DNA of 64,000 bases from JAFEBO01 sp050730655. GTDB lineage: Bacteria > Planctomycetota > Phycisphaerae > Phycisphaerales > UBA1924. Shown here piece by piece: positions 57,882 through 64,000 of this stretch. The notes below the pieces were generated by a model. That model made no database searches and was not told where the DNA came from. It saw only the letters and a list, made by a program, of their open reading frames with translations. The stretch lies in assembly GCA_050730655.1 (NCBI GenBank), contig JBOHNL010000005.1, forward strand, positions 812,309 through 876,308, given 5' to 3'. The position numbers and the translations under genes are program-made. Position 1 is the first letter of the stretch. Each line of letters begins with the position of its first letter.

Positions 57882-58122
57882 GTTTCCCCCTCTTCGCACC
57901 CGCGAGAGAATCGGATGATCCACGCCAGCCTACTCGCTGCGGCGTCGAATGAAACGGGCCACGCAAAACTTCAGGCAAAATCACCGAAGAATTCGATCTG
58001 CCGAACCCCGCCCCGCTCATCCGCGTGACACAAGCCCCTTCAGGTCGATTCTCGCAATCTGAATCCGCGCCTGCACGAAACCCATCGACGTTCACAATCG
58101 GTGCATCGATGACTACGAACCT

Positions 58123-58308
58123 CTAGGGGTCCTGGAGAGTGATCGCAAAATGGCGAGTCGCGTTGATCTTGCGCGCGAGTTCCGCGCGGAAGTCTGGATG
58201 CGCGATCGTGAGCAGCGCCTCGCCCCGCTCGCGGAGCGTCTTGCCGAACAGGTTCACCGCGCCATATTCAGTGACCACCCGGTGGACACGAGGTAGTTGT
58301 GATGCCAC
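58123..58308 (-). pseudogene. C-terminal remnant of an acetyl-CoA hydrolase/CoA-transferase family gene
   Basis: The 61-codon fragment encodes LPRVHRVVTEYGAVNLFGKT and LRERGEALLTIAHPDFRAEL, the hallmark C-terminal block of the acetyl-CoA hydrolase / 4-hydroxybutyrate CoA-transferase family ('VVTEYG-A-L-GK-L-ERA--LI-IAHPDFR--L'). Intact members have 430 to 500 residues; nothing upstream on this strand continues the homology, because the propeller gene ends only 9 bases before. So the rest of the gene was deleted or moved. The stop is at 58123-58125, in the normal place for the family. Translation of the fragment is unlikely. Confidence 0.72.
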
Positions 58309-58317
58309 GCCACGCGG

Positions 58318-59412
58318 CTACTCCGAAAGGTAAATCAACCCCTTCCCATCGAATCGATAAAGCCCGGTGTTCCTGGTGCCCATCCAGATGTTGCCGTTCC
58401 GGTCCTGAGTGATGGACCAGCAGCCGTAGCCGCCGAAGCCGTTTCCGATTTTGAAATTTTCGAACGTCTTACCGTCGTATCGCCAGACACCTGACAGGTT
58501 GAGGCCGCTGTTGTCTTCTTCACCTCCGAACCAGATGTTGCCGGCGTGATCGACGAGCATGGGGGAACCTGTGCCGCGTTTTTCGGAGAAGGGGGTGAAC
58601 TCGTTGCCGTCATAGCGCCAAACGCCGCCGCTGCGGGTGCCCATCCAGAGCGTTCCATTGGAATCTTCGACGACGGTGCGGATCCAACGTTGGCCACCAG
58701 GGTTGAACTGCGTGAGCGACGCACCGTCAAAGCGGCAGAGCCCTTCCAGCCCGGGCGGCATCCCCGACGCAAACCAGATGTTGCCTTGACGGTCTTCGAG
58801 CATCCCATCCACCATCTTCAACTGGAGCTTGCTCGGATTCGCGATGACGGGATCATTCAGAAAAGGAGTGATGGCGCCGCGCTTTGAGACGAACATTCCG
58901 TCACCGGTCGCGATCCAGATGATGCCGCGGCTGTCTTGAAGCAGGCTCCAGACGGCCAATCGAGAGGGATTCACGGGCGTGCCCGGCGCTTCGCTCTTGA
59001 GCGGCGGCAGCGGAACGAGTTCCATCCGCTCGCCGTTCCAGCGGCAGAGCCCCGCATCCGTCCCGAACCAGAGTTGCCCGTCCGTGTCGGCGAGCGCCGA
59101 CCACACAATGTTGCTCGGCAGGCCGTCCTGCACGGTGTACTGGATGAAACCTTTACCGTCGTAGCGATGGACGCCCTCGCCGGTCGTGCCAAACCAGAGA
59201 TCACCGGCGCGATCCTGAGCCGCGCAGCGCACTTCGGATGATTGTGGGTTGCTGTTTTGGGTTCTGGTGAGTTTTTGAGTTTGGGTGTGGGCGGGAGAGC
59301 GGGTCGGACCGGGAGCAGAATTCGGAGTTTGCGGCGGGGGCTCAGAGATTGCACGCATCGAAATCAGTGCGAGCGATGCAGCGAGCGAGATGAGTGCAGG
59401 AGTCTTGTTCAT
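58318..59412 (-). CDS. Exported Reg_prop-type beta-propeller protein
   Basis: The 364-residue product starts at ATG 59412 with a signal peptide (ALISLAASLALISMRAIS), then a Pro/Thr/Gln-rich linker and a seven-bladed-type propeller of two-component-regulator repeats: 'G-x-x-W-F-G-T ... G-x-x-R-Y-D-G', e.g. DLWFGTTGEGVHRYDG, GQLWFGTDAGLCRWNG, GTLWMGTRSGGVWRYDG and NIWMGTRNTGLYRFDGKG. In hybrid sensor kinases these blades form the periplasmic sensor, but here no kinase follows and the protein stops after the last blade, so it is a free sensor or binding propeller. It abuts the CoA-transferase remnant, which may reflect the same deletion. Confidence 0.85.
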   Translation of the reverse strand: MNKTPALISLAASLALISMRAISEPPPQTPNSAPGPTRSPAHTQTQKLTRTQNSNPQSSEVRCAAQDRAGDLWFGTTGEGVHRYDGKGFIQYTVQDGLPSNIVWSALADTDGQLWFGTDAGLCRWNGERMELVPLPPLKSEAPGTPVNPSRLAVWSLLQDSRGIIWIATGDGMFVSKRGAITPFLNDPVIANPSKLQLKMVDGMLEDRQGNIWFASGMPPGLEGLCRFDGASLTQFNPGGQRWIRTVVEDSNGTLWMGTRSGGVWRYDGNEFTPFSEKRGTGSPMLVDHAGNIWFGGEEDNSGLNLSGVWRYDGKTFENFKIGNGFGGYGCWSITQDRNGNIWMGTRNTGLYRFDGKGLIYLSE

Positions 59413-59509
59413 GAGGCTCTCGGGTGGTGGCGTAGAGCGCGCGCAGGGGCGGGTTTGTTCGGGGCGTGAAACCATTTGATTGTCAAAGAAAGGGAAGAAT
59501 TGGAAACGA

Positions 59510-60448
59510 TCAATCGGAGGACGAGCGCTGCGTCGACGATGAGGCGGGCGATTCAGAAACTGTTGCGTTCATTCGCTGGCCACTGCGAGAACTGGAGTGT
59601 TCAGGCCGGTCGGCCACCGTTGACTGGGACTGAGCGTGATGTGGCGCGATGAGGCGGGTGTGGCGCGGGTTGAAAGCGGACAGGGGCGGAGTTGATGACG
59701 CGTTGCTGGAGAGAGTTGGTGCAATGGGGGATTTGGGTCTTCGCGCCTTTTTGAGTCGGTTCGGTGAGTTTTGGCGTGAGCGTGTGTTCGACTTGCCGGA
59801 CTTTCGTTGCGGGGCAGGAGAGAGAGTTGCGTTCTGGTGATTGGAATCTGCGATTTTGTGCGAAGCCGAATCGGAGTTGTTACCGTTGGCGACGGCGGCA
59901 TGGCGCTGATCTGCGCCGTCACAAGGAACGCTCAATTGAGCCGCGCCACTTGCAACCTCGAAGTCTTTGGGCGAATCTTTGATTTGGGAAGGGGCTCGGG
60001 ATTTGCGTGCACTTTTGGGTGCGGGTTCGGCGGTGAGGCGCTGGAGGAAGCCGGCGGCCTTGAGCATGGTTTCGTTGGCGCGGTGGAGATCGGAATCGAA
60101 GGCGGCGTCGATGGTTGGTTTTTGGGGTCGCGATTTGTGGGCGTTTATGATGTTGGCGGCGGACTGCGCGGCGGTGGGGAGCGTGAGGCGGCCGATGAAT
60201 CGCGCGCGGTTCATGGCTGTGGTCTGCATGAGATCGAGGCGGGCGGCGACATCGGGACGTGCCATCCAGAGAGAAAGGGCCTCGAGCGAGATGCCCATTG
60301 CGGCGCAGAGGTTTTCGAGTGAGTTTGCGGGATTGGCGAGATCGCAGATGAGGTCGGTTTCCCAGAGTGGGTTGACCTCGTCTTTCTGCTTGGCGATGCG
60401 GGGATTGCGATAGGGTTTGGAGAAGTTGTTTTTGTTGTGGGCAACCAT
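59510..60448 (-). CDS. Hypothetical DNA-binding-like protein with a disordered tail
   Basis: The 312-residue product starts at ATG 60448. About 130 N-terminal residues are helical and contain a segment like a helix-turn-helix (NSLENLCAAMGISLEALSLW then MARPDVAARLDL), as in terminase small subunits and related regulators, followed by 'LMQTTAMNRARFIGRLTLPT'. The remaining 170 residues are a Ser/Pro/Arg/Asn-rich disordered tail without hydrophobic segments. No phage genes are nearby, so a phage role is not supported. DNA binding is inference. Confidence 0.65.
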   Translation of the reverse strand: MVAHNKNNFSKPYRNPRIAKQKDEVNPLWETDLICDLANPANSLENLCAAMGISLEALSLWMARPDVAARLDLMQTTAMNRARFIGRLTLPTAAQSAANIINAHKSRPQKPTIDAAFDSDLHRANETMLKAAGFLQRLTAEPAPKSARKSRAPSQIKDSPKDFEVASGAAQLSVPCDGADQRHAAVANGNNSDSASHKIADSNHQNATLSPAPQRKSGKSNTRSRQNSPNRLKKARRPKSPIAPTLSSNASSTPPLSAFNPRHTRLIAPHHAQSQSTVADRPEHSSSRSGQRMNATVSESPASSSTQRSSSD

Positions 60449-60596
60449 GGAGATTAGTTTACCAAACAACTTCCGTACAATTCAAGATGGTTTTGGGTAG
60501 GTTGACGGATTTTTTGTAAGTTGAGGTGGAGGAAGGAGATCGGAGGTCGGTGTCCTGAATTCGGGATAGGAGTCCGCACTGGGGTGGCGGCGAGTG

Positions 60597-61424
60597 TTAA
60601 GGCGTCCCCCCAACCTCACCTACACGTCTCACGTCTTTGCTGCCCGCATCGGACGAAGCCTGCTGCAGTTCGCTCTTCTGTTGAGAGAGCAGAAGGCGCA
60701 CGCCGCATTCCGGGCAAAGTTGGCCGTCGCTGCCGCGCAGGTTGTAGCCGCAGGCGAAGCAGAGTTCGTCGCTATCGGCGAGACGTGATTTCATTGATCC
60801 GGCGGAACTCTCGTGCCAGGCACGGGCATACGAAATGAATCGGGTCGCTTCTTCGGGAGATGGGAAGGCGGATTTGGGGATTGCCCAGCCTTCGTTGTGA
60901 TGGGCGAAGATGAAGATGAAGATGTACGCGGGATCTTCCACGACGCGTGAAATCGCGTCCCACCGAATCAGTTCGCGAATGACGTCGGTCGTGAGTTGCA
61001 TTCCAACGCGATTAAGCCGGACTGTTCGGTTGCCGAACAGCGGGCGCAGAGTGCCTTGTTTGATTCGTTCGCGAAAAGCCGAGACGTGCAACTCTGTCAT
61101 CATTCGAGGAGTCTTGACTTGTTTCCAAATCATGTTCGAAATGGCAATAAGCAGGACAATCACGCCAGGGACCAGATACTGGCCAGTCGCTTTTAGGGAA
61201 AGCAGTTGCCAAGCGGGGTAGACGAGCAATCCGGCGATCCCGAGCACAAAGAGCGCGAACTTACGAGCCTGCTTGCTCTGCTTGATCAAATTGGAGAGGT
61301 GCGCCGGCTCGTTCAGAAACATGTCTCGCACCATCGCGAGATAGTCGTCGGCTGTGTGGTTGAACTCGACGGAGAGTTCGTCGGCAGGTGTGGGGGTGAC
61401 AGAGTCCATGGTCGAGTTGGCCAT
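60597..61424 (-). CDS. Membrane protein with YcxB-like domain and zinc ribbon
   Basis: The 275-residue product starts at ATG 61424. The N-terminal 'VEFNHTADDYLAMVRDMFLN' and two membrane helices (FALFVLGIAGLLVYPAWQLL and YLVPGVIVLLIAISNMIW) precede a YcxB-like cytoplasmic domain (LTTDVIRELIRWDAISRVVE, DPAYIFIFIFAHH). The C-terminus is a four-Cys zinc ribbon, CFACGYNLRGSDGQLCPECG, a motif that I know from many Phycisphaerae membrane proteins ('CPxCGYxLRG...CPECG'). Function unknown. It has no visible operon partner. Confidence 0.75.
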   Translation of the reverse strand: MANSTMDSVTPTPADELSVEFNHTADDYLAMVRDMFLNEPAHLSNLIKQSKQARKFALFVLGIAGLLVYPAWQLLSLKATGQYLVPGVIVLLIAISNMIWKQVKTPRMMTELHVSAFRERIKQGTLRPLFGNRTVRLNRVGMQLTTDVIRELIRWDAISRVVEDPAYIFIFIFAHHNEGWAIPKSAFPSPEEATRFISYARAWHESSAGSMKSRLADSDELCFACGYNLRGSDGQLCPECGVRLLLSQQKSELQQASSDAGSKDVRRVGEVGGTP

Positions 61425-61481
61425 TTGAGTCTGCCGGAAGACTACTCGAAAGCGGGCGGAGCGGTCGCACCAAGCGGAGGC

Positions 61482-61535
61482 GCGGATGCAGAGACAACCC
61501 TGGGTTTTTTTTCTGCGGCTCTTTCCGGCGGAGAA
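61482..61535. repeat. Dispersed 54-base repeat, copy A
   Basis: Matches copy B at 63759-63812 over 54 bases with 6 mismatches (my alignment). Both begin gcggatgcagagacaacc and contain tgcggctctttccg, and both end in intergenic DNA. Copy A lies upstream of the YcxB-like gene. Confidence 0.85.
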
Positions 61536-61564
61536 AGGCAGACAAAACTCCGGAGAAAGGCACA

Positions 61565-61591
61565 CTGATCTCCGGAGGAACTGGAGATCAG
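61565..61591. other. Inverted repeat of unknown role
   Basis: A 9-base perfect inverted repeat (ctgatctcc/ggagatcag) with a 9-base loop, between two same-strand genes. No T-run, so it is not clearly a terminator; possibly an operator. Confidence 0.4.
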
Positions 61592-61655
61592 CGGCACGGC
61601 GCACCGTGATGTTCAAGGTTAATGCCACCCGCCACCCGCTCCGCGCGCGTCCACT

Positions 61656-61695
61656 GCAAAAAAAATACACGACTCGCTCTGAGCGGCGAGTCGTG
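61656..61695 (-). terminator. Intrinsic terminator of the second PEP-CTERM-like gene
   Basis: On the minus strand a perfect 10-bp stem (cacgactcgc/gcgagtcgtg) with an 8-base loop is followed by TATTTTTTTT, 30 bases after the stop. A textbook terminator. Confidence 0.93.
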
Positions 61696-61724
61696 GCGCG
61701 GTCGGTTGAATTGGAACGCGCGAC

Positions 61725-62369
61725 TTAGGCGCGGCGACGGCGGGCGGCGGCGAGGCTCGCGAACGCGAATGTTGTGATGCCGGCGGGGCCGGGGACGGAT
61801 GAGAAGTTGGCGGTGCCGTCGGTCTGGAACCACCAGGTGAGGTTGGCCATTGAACCTTGGACGGCCTGGTTCTGGAAGCCCCACATGTCGTTGAGGCGCA
61901 CGACGGCGTAGTGACCTGTGTCGACGTTGCGGTGGACGACGAGGCCGGTGGGGACAGCCGGATTGGGATGTGCCGCGGACCAGGCGGCCGCCATGACGTA
62001 TTCATCGAGCGCAAAGGACGTGAAGGTGAGTTGAGAGACGTCGCCGAGCTGGGACGGATCGAGGACGTTGGGGACGAAGGCGATATCGGTATTCGTCCAT
62101 TCATCGCCGGGGGATTCCTGGCTGAAGCCCGAGTAGCGTGCGTTGAAGCCGAGAGCGCGATTTGTCGGGTTGTAATAGCCGAAGTTGAGGAAGATCTGGA
62201 CGTTGTTGACTCCATCGCCGATGGTGCGGATGAAATATCCGTTCATCGGCGCGACGCGTTCTTCGATGGTGCCGGTGACGATTGCTGCGTGGAGCGGGCT
62301 CGCGGCAAATGCAATCGCGGCAAGTGAGAGAGTGGCGGCCGAAGAACGGGTGGGGCGAACGGAAAACAT
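61725..62369 (-). CDS. PEP-CTERM-like exported protein
   Basis: A 214-residue protein with a signal peptide (ATLSLAAIAFAASPLHAA) and AGGAGG 7 bases upstream of ATG 62369. The body is beta-rich and hydrophilic (VNNVQIFLNFGYYNPTNRAL) with no family recognised. The C-terminus VPGPAGITTFAFASLAAARR ends in an Arg cluster, and with the V-P-G-P motif and hydrophobic helix it makes a PEP-CTERM-type sorting signal. It is the second such protein in the window. Not near any visible exosortase gene. Confidence 0.85.
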   Translation of the reverse strand: MFSVRPTRSSAATLSLAAIAFAASPLHAAIVTGTIEERVAPMNGYFIRTIGDGVNNVQIFLNFGYYNPTNRALGFNARYSGFSQESPGDEWTNTDIAFVPNVLDPSQLGDVSQLTFTSFALDEYVMAAAWSAAHPNPAVPTGLVVHRNVDTGHYAVVRLNDMWGFQNQAVQGSMANLTWWFQTDGTANFSSVPGPAGITTFAFASLAAARRRRA

Positions 62370-62522
62370 GCGGAATCCTCCTGTTGCGTGATTGGAATAC
62401 GACTTGCGTCGATCAATGTTGGCCCAAGATATCGGGGGATTTCAATTCGTCAAGGAAAATTCCTAGGAATTTTCATTTGAGAGATGGCAATCAAGCACCG
62501 ATGCCTTATATTGCAGCACCAA

Positions 62523-63749
62523 ATGGCAAAATTGACTATCAGTTTCGAGCAGGATGCTGAGCGGGTTCTTCAGGGGCTTCGCTCGGCGTTCACCGACGTG
62601 CTTTTGGCGCTCCCCAGACGCACCGGGCGAAGTGGAGAGGAACCGTTTCTGCCGGGGGGAGACAAGAAATTGGTGTGGCGGATGATGCGGCTGGTTGAGG
62701 ACGAGGATCTGTATGCCGCGGCTCAGTTACTGCCAGGTGGCGAAGCGCTGAACGGATTGCTTCGCGCGGTCGGGAAGACGGGCGTGCCGGCGAAGACGAC
62801 GGCGCGGTTGTCGGAAGCGATTGATGACTTCAAGCGGCTGATTGAGGCGCACGCGGGCGATCGCGCGACGCTGGACACGATGCTGGTGGGACGTGCGACG
62901 CAGGACTACGAGACGTTTGACTTGAATCAGAGGCGGGCGGCGTTTCGCGCGGCGCGGCATGGGCGAGGTGTGGAACTCGCGGTGCATTACAGCGCGCACT
63001 TTCTCGCGCCGGGGAAAGACCCGGCAAACCTGGACATGGCGACGATCGCGGGGTTTTTCAACCTGCGGCAGCTTCGTGAGCGGGCGGTGCTGCCCGTGCA
63101 CACGATTCGCTGGCAGGACATGAAGGGGAATCCGTCGGACGGGAAGAAGCCGAAGCTGGAAGCGCTCGACTCGAGCAACGCGATGGAGCCGGGATTTGGA
63201 ATTGTGAGCGAGTTTTCGACCAAGCCGCTGCCGAAGTTGCGGGTGCTGCCATCGCGGCCGGATGAAGTGAAGTACGAAGTGACGAGTTCGGGGCTCGGGC
63301 TCAAGCACTCGATCTCGTATGTGCGTGGGCAACTGGCGCGCGGGCGGTTTCCGCGGTACCGCGATGAGGCGAATCCCTATGGCGCGCTGGCGGTGGGGGT
63401 GAAGATTCCGACAGAGACGATGATTCTCGATTTGCACATGCACGAGAGCGCGTATGAGAAAGTGTCGCCCCGGGCGTTTGTTTTCTATGACGACATCGCG
63501 GCGATGGGATCGATGGAGATGCTGGACGACGAGCGGTATCAGCTGCCGATCAGAGTGAATGTGCAGAATCTTGGTCGAGATCCGGCGCGGGCGCAGACGC
63601 TGGAAGTGCCGCAGTATTTGAAAATGGCGGAGTACGTGTGTGAGCGAGCGGGGTGGAAGGCGAAGGAGTTCAACATTTTCAGGTGCCGGGTGGAGTATCC
63701 GCCGATGCCGTCGACGCTTTTGATGAGGTATGAGGTGCCGGAAAAATAG
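62523..63749 (+). CDS. Hypothetical protein, no domain recognised
   Basis: The 408-residue product starts at ATG 62523 (MAKLTISFEQDAERVLQGLR). It is soluble, with Arg/Lys-rich helical N-terminal 150 residues and a mixed region later (VHYSAHFLAPGKDPANLDMA and VLPVHTIRWQDMKGNPSDG). Candidate active-site His and Asp residues are in 'MILDLHMHESAYEKVSPRAF' and 'FVFYDDIAAMGSMEML'. The last part (VCERAGWKAKEFNIFRCRVE) is compact. No signal peptide and no homologue comes to mind. An earlier in-frame start at 62484 adds only residues without coding character. Followed by repeat copy B. Confidence 0.72.
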   Translation: MAKLTISFEQDAERVLQGLRSAFTDVLLALPRRTGRSGEEPFLPGGDKKLVWRMMRLVEDEDLYAAAQLLPGGEALNGLLRAVGKTGVPAKTTARLSEAIDDFKRLIEAHAGDRATLDTMLVGRATQDYETFDLNQRRAAFRAARHGRGVELAVHYSAHFLAPGKDPANLDMATIAGFFNLRQLRERAVLPVHTIRWQDMKGNPSDGKKPKLEALDSSNAMEPGFGIVSEFSTKPLPKLRVLPSRPDEVKYEVTSSGLGLKHSISYVRGQLARGRFPRYRDEANPYGALAVGVKIPTETMILDLHMHESAYEKVSPRAFVFYDDIAAMGSMEMLDDERYQLPIRVNVQNLGRDPARAQTLEVPQYLKMAEYVCERAGWKAKEFNIFRCRVEYPPMPSTLLMRYEVPEK

Positions 63750-63758
63750 AAAGCAGTT

Positions 63759-63812
63759 GCGGATGCAGAGACAACCTTGCGGGTTTTCTCTGCGGCTCTT
63801 TCCGACGGAGAA
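63759..63812. repeat. Dispersed 54-base repeat, copy B
   Basis: Second copy of the 54-base repeat seen at 61482-61535, in the gap between the hypothetical gene and the DUF2726-like gene. Same orientation. Confidence 0.85.
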
Positions 63813-63825
63813 GAAGCGGGGGAAA

Positions 63826-64000
63826 TTAATTCGAAACTGGATTGATTGCGGCGCGGATGAGCTGTTCGAGGGCGGCGGGGTTGTAGGTTGAGGCGGCGGG
63901 GATTCGGAGGAGGGGGATGCCGGCGGCTTGGAGGGCGCGGTTGACGAAGTCGTCGCGTTGCTGGCGGTCTTCGCGGGTGTGGGATTTGTCGTCGAGTTCG
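63826..64000 (-). CDS. DUF2726-like protein, C-terminus only (cut by the window end)
   Basis: The minus-strand frame is open from the last base of the window to the TAA at 63826-63828, giving 57 residues that end in AALEQLIRAAINPVSN. The visible part holds ELDDKSHTREDRQQRDDFVN and 'RALQAAGIPLLRIPAASTYN', which match the C-terminal half of DUF2726 (a restriction-endonuclease-like fold, motif 'E-L-D-x-x-S-H ... R-D-x-F-x-x-x-A-L-x-x-A-G-I-P-L-L-R'). Function of the family is unknown to me; a nuclease-like fold is suspected. The N-terminal part, with any zinc ribbon, lies outside. Confidence 0.75.
   Translation of the reverse strand, partial: ELDDKSHTREDRQQRDDFVNRALQAAGIPLLRIPAASTYNPAALEQLIRAAINPVSN

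Noticed and set aside
59510..60448. Phage terminase small subunit
   Set aside because: Only a vague helix-turn-helix resemblance; no large subunit, portal or capsid genes in the area.
1..64000. CRISPR array, insertion sequences, rRNA, integrated element
   Set aside because: No regularly spaced repeats with spacers, no transposase or integrase motifs, no rRNA segments seen on either strand.

Overview
The window looks like a chromosomal segment of a high-GC planctomycete, most likely of the Phycisphaerae. This is inferred from gene content: nine secreted proteins end in a Cys-bounded, dockerin-like module (pattern C-P-x-D-x-N-x-D-G ... D-F-x-x-F-x-x-x-Y ... L-x-C-P, stop), which I know from Phycisphaerales as the GC-type dockerin family. 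Two more secreted proteins carry PEP-CTERM-like tails (V-P-x-P-G, hydrophobic stretch, Arg-rich end). mraZ stands alone without rsmH or other division genes. I found no rRNA, tRNA, CRISPR array, insertion sequence, integrase or prophage.

Layout. 1-2.6 kb: two tandem paralogous repeat proteins, the first cut by the window edge and the second apparently frameshifted behind its signal peptide. 2.6-6.5 kb: purM, then two dockerin-tailed secreted proteins and a strong terminator. 6.7-10 kb: mraZ with a DnaA-box pair in its upstream region, a flavin-reductase-like gene, a small protein and an ankyrin protein. 10-23 kb: housekeeping block with an EF-G-like GTPase, gltX, two TlpA-like thioredoxins, a methyltransferase, an ACT protein, glnS, an MltF-like lytic transglycosylase, isocitrate dehydrogenase and a DinB-like protein. 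23-29.7 kb: an HExxH metallopeptidase with dockerin tail, a Sua5/YrdC enzyme, a Pro/Ala-rich exported protein and a PEP-CTERM-like protein. 29.7-33.1 kb: two TetR regulators (one with a perfect 23-bp palindrome before its start, one frameshifted) around a META lipoprotein and a membrane protein. 33.2-38.5 kb: an EF-hand calpain-like protease, a four-gene run of small lipoproteins (three of them paralogues), an AsmA-like protein and a patatin lipoprotein. 39-44.7 kb: lipid-modification neighbourhood (cyclopropane synthase, geranylgeranyl-reductase-like flavoprotein, fatty-acid desaturase) interrupted by an NHL-type propeller. 46.6-57.9 kb: six dockerin-tailed exoproteins including a GH13 amylase. 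58-64 kb: a remnant of an acetyl-CoA hydrolase/transferase, a sensor-type propeller without its kinase, several unknowns, a second PEP-CTERM-like protein, and the C-terminus of a DUF2726-like protein running off the end.

How the parts fit: the dominant theme is secretion. Metallopeptidase, amylase, lectin-like, HAF-repeat and beta-helix proteins share one C-terminal module, so they probably share one export or surface-anchoring route, while the PEP-CTERM-like pair would use another. Other features are two families of short dispersed repeats (one inserted in frame in gltX and in the Sua5 gene), two short tandem repeats (one inside purM) and two apparent frameshifts. All starts were chosen by eye from ribosome-binding sites, signal peptides and family alignment in memory; no search was run.
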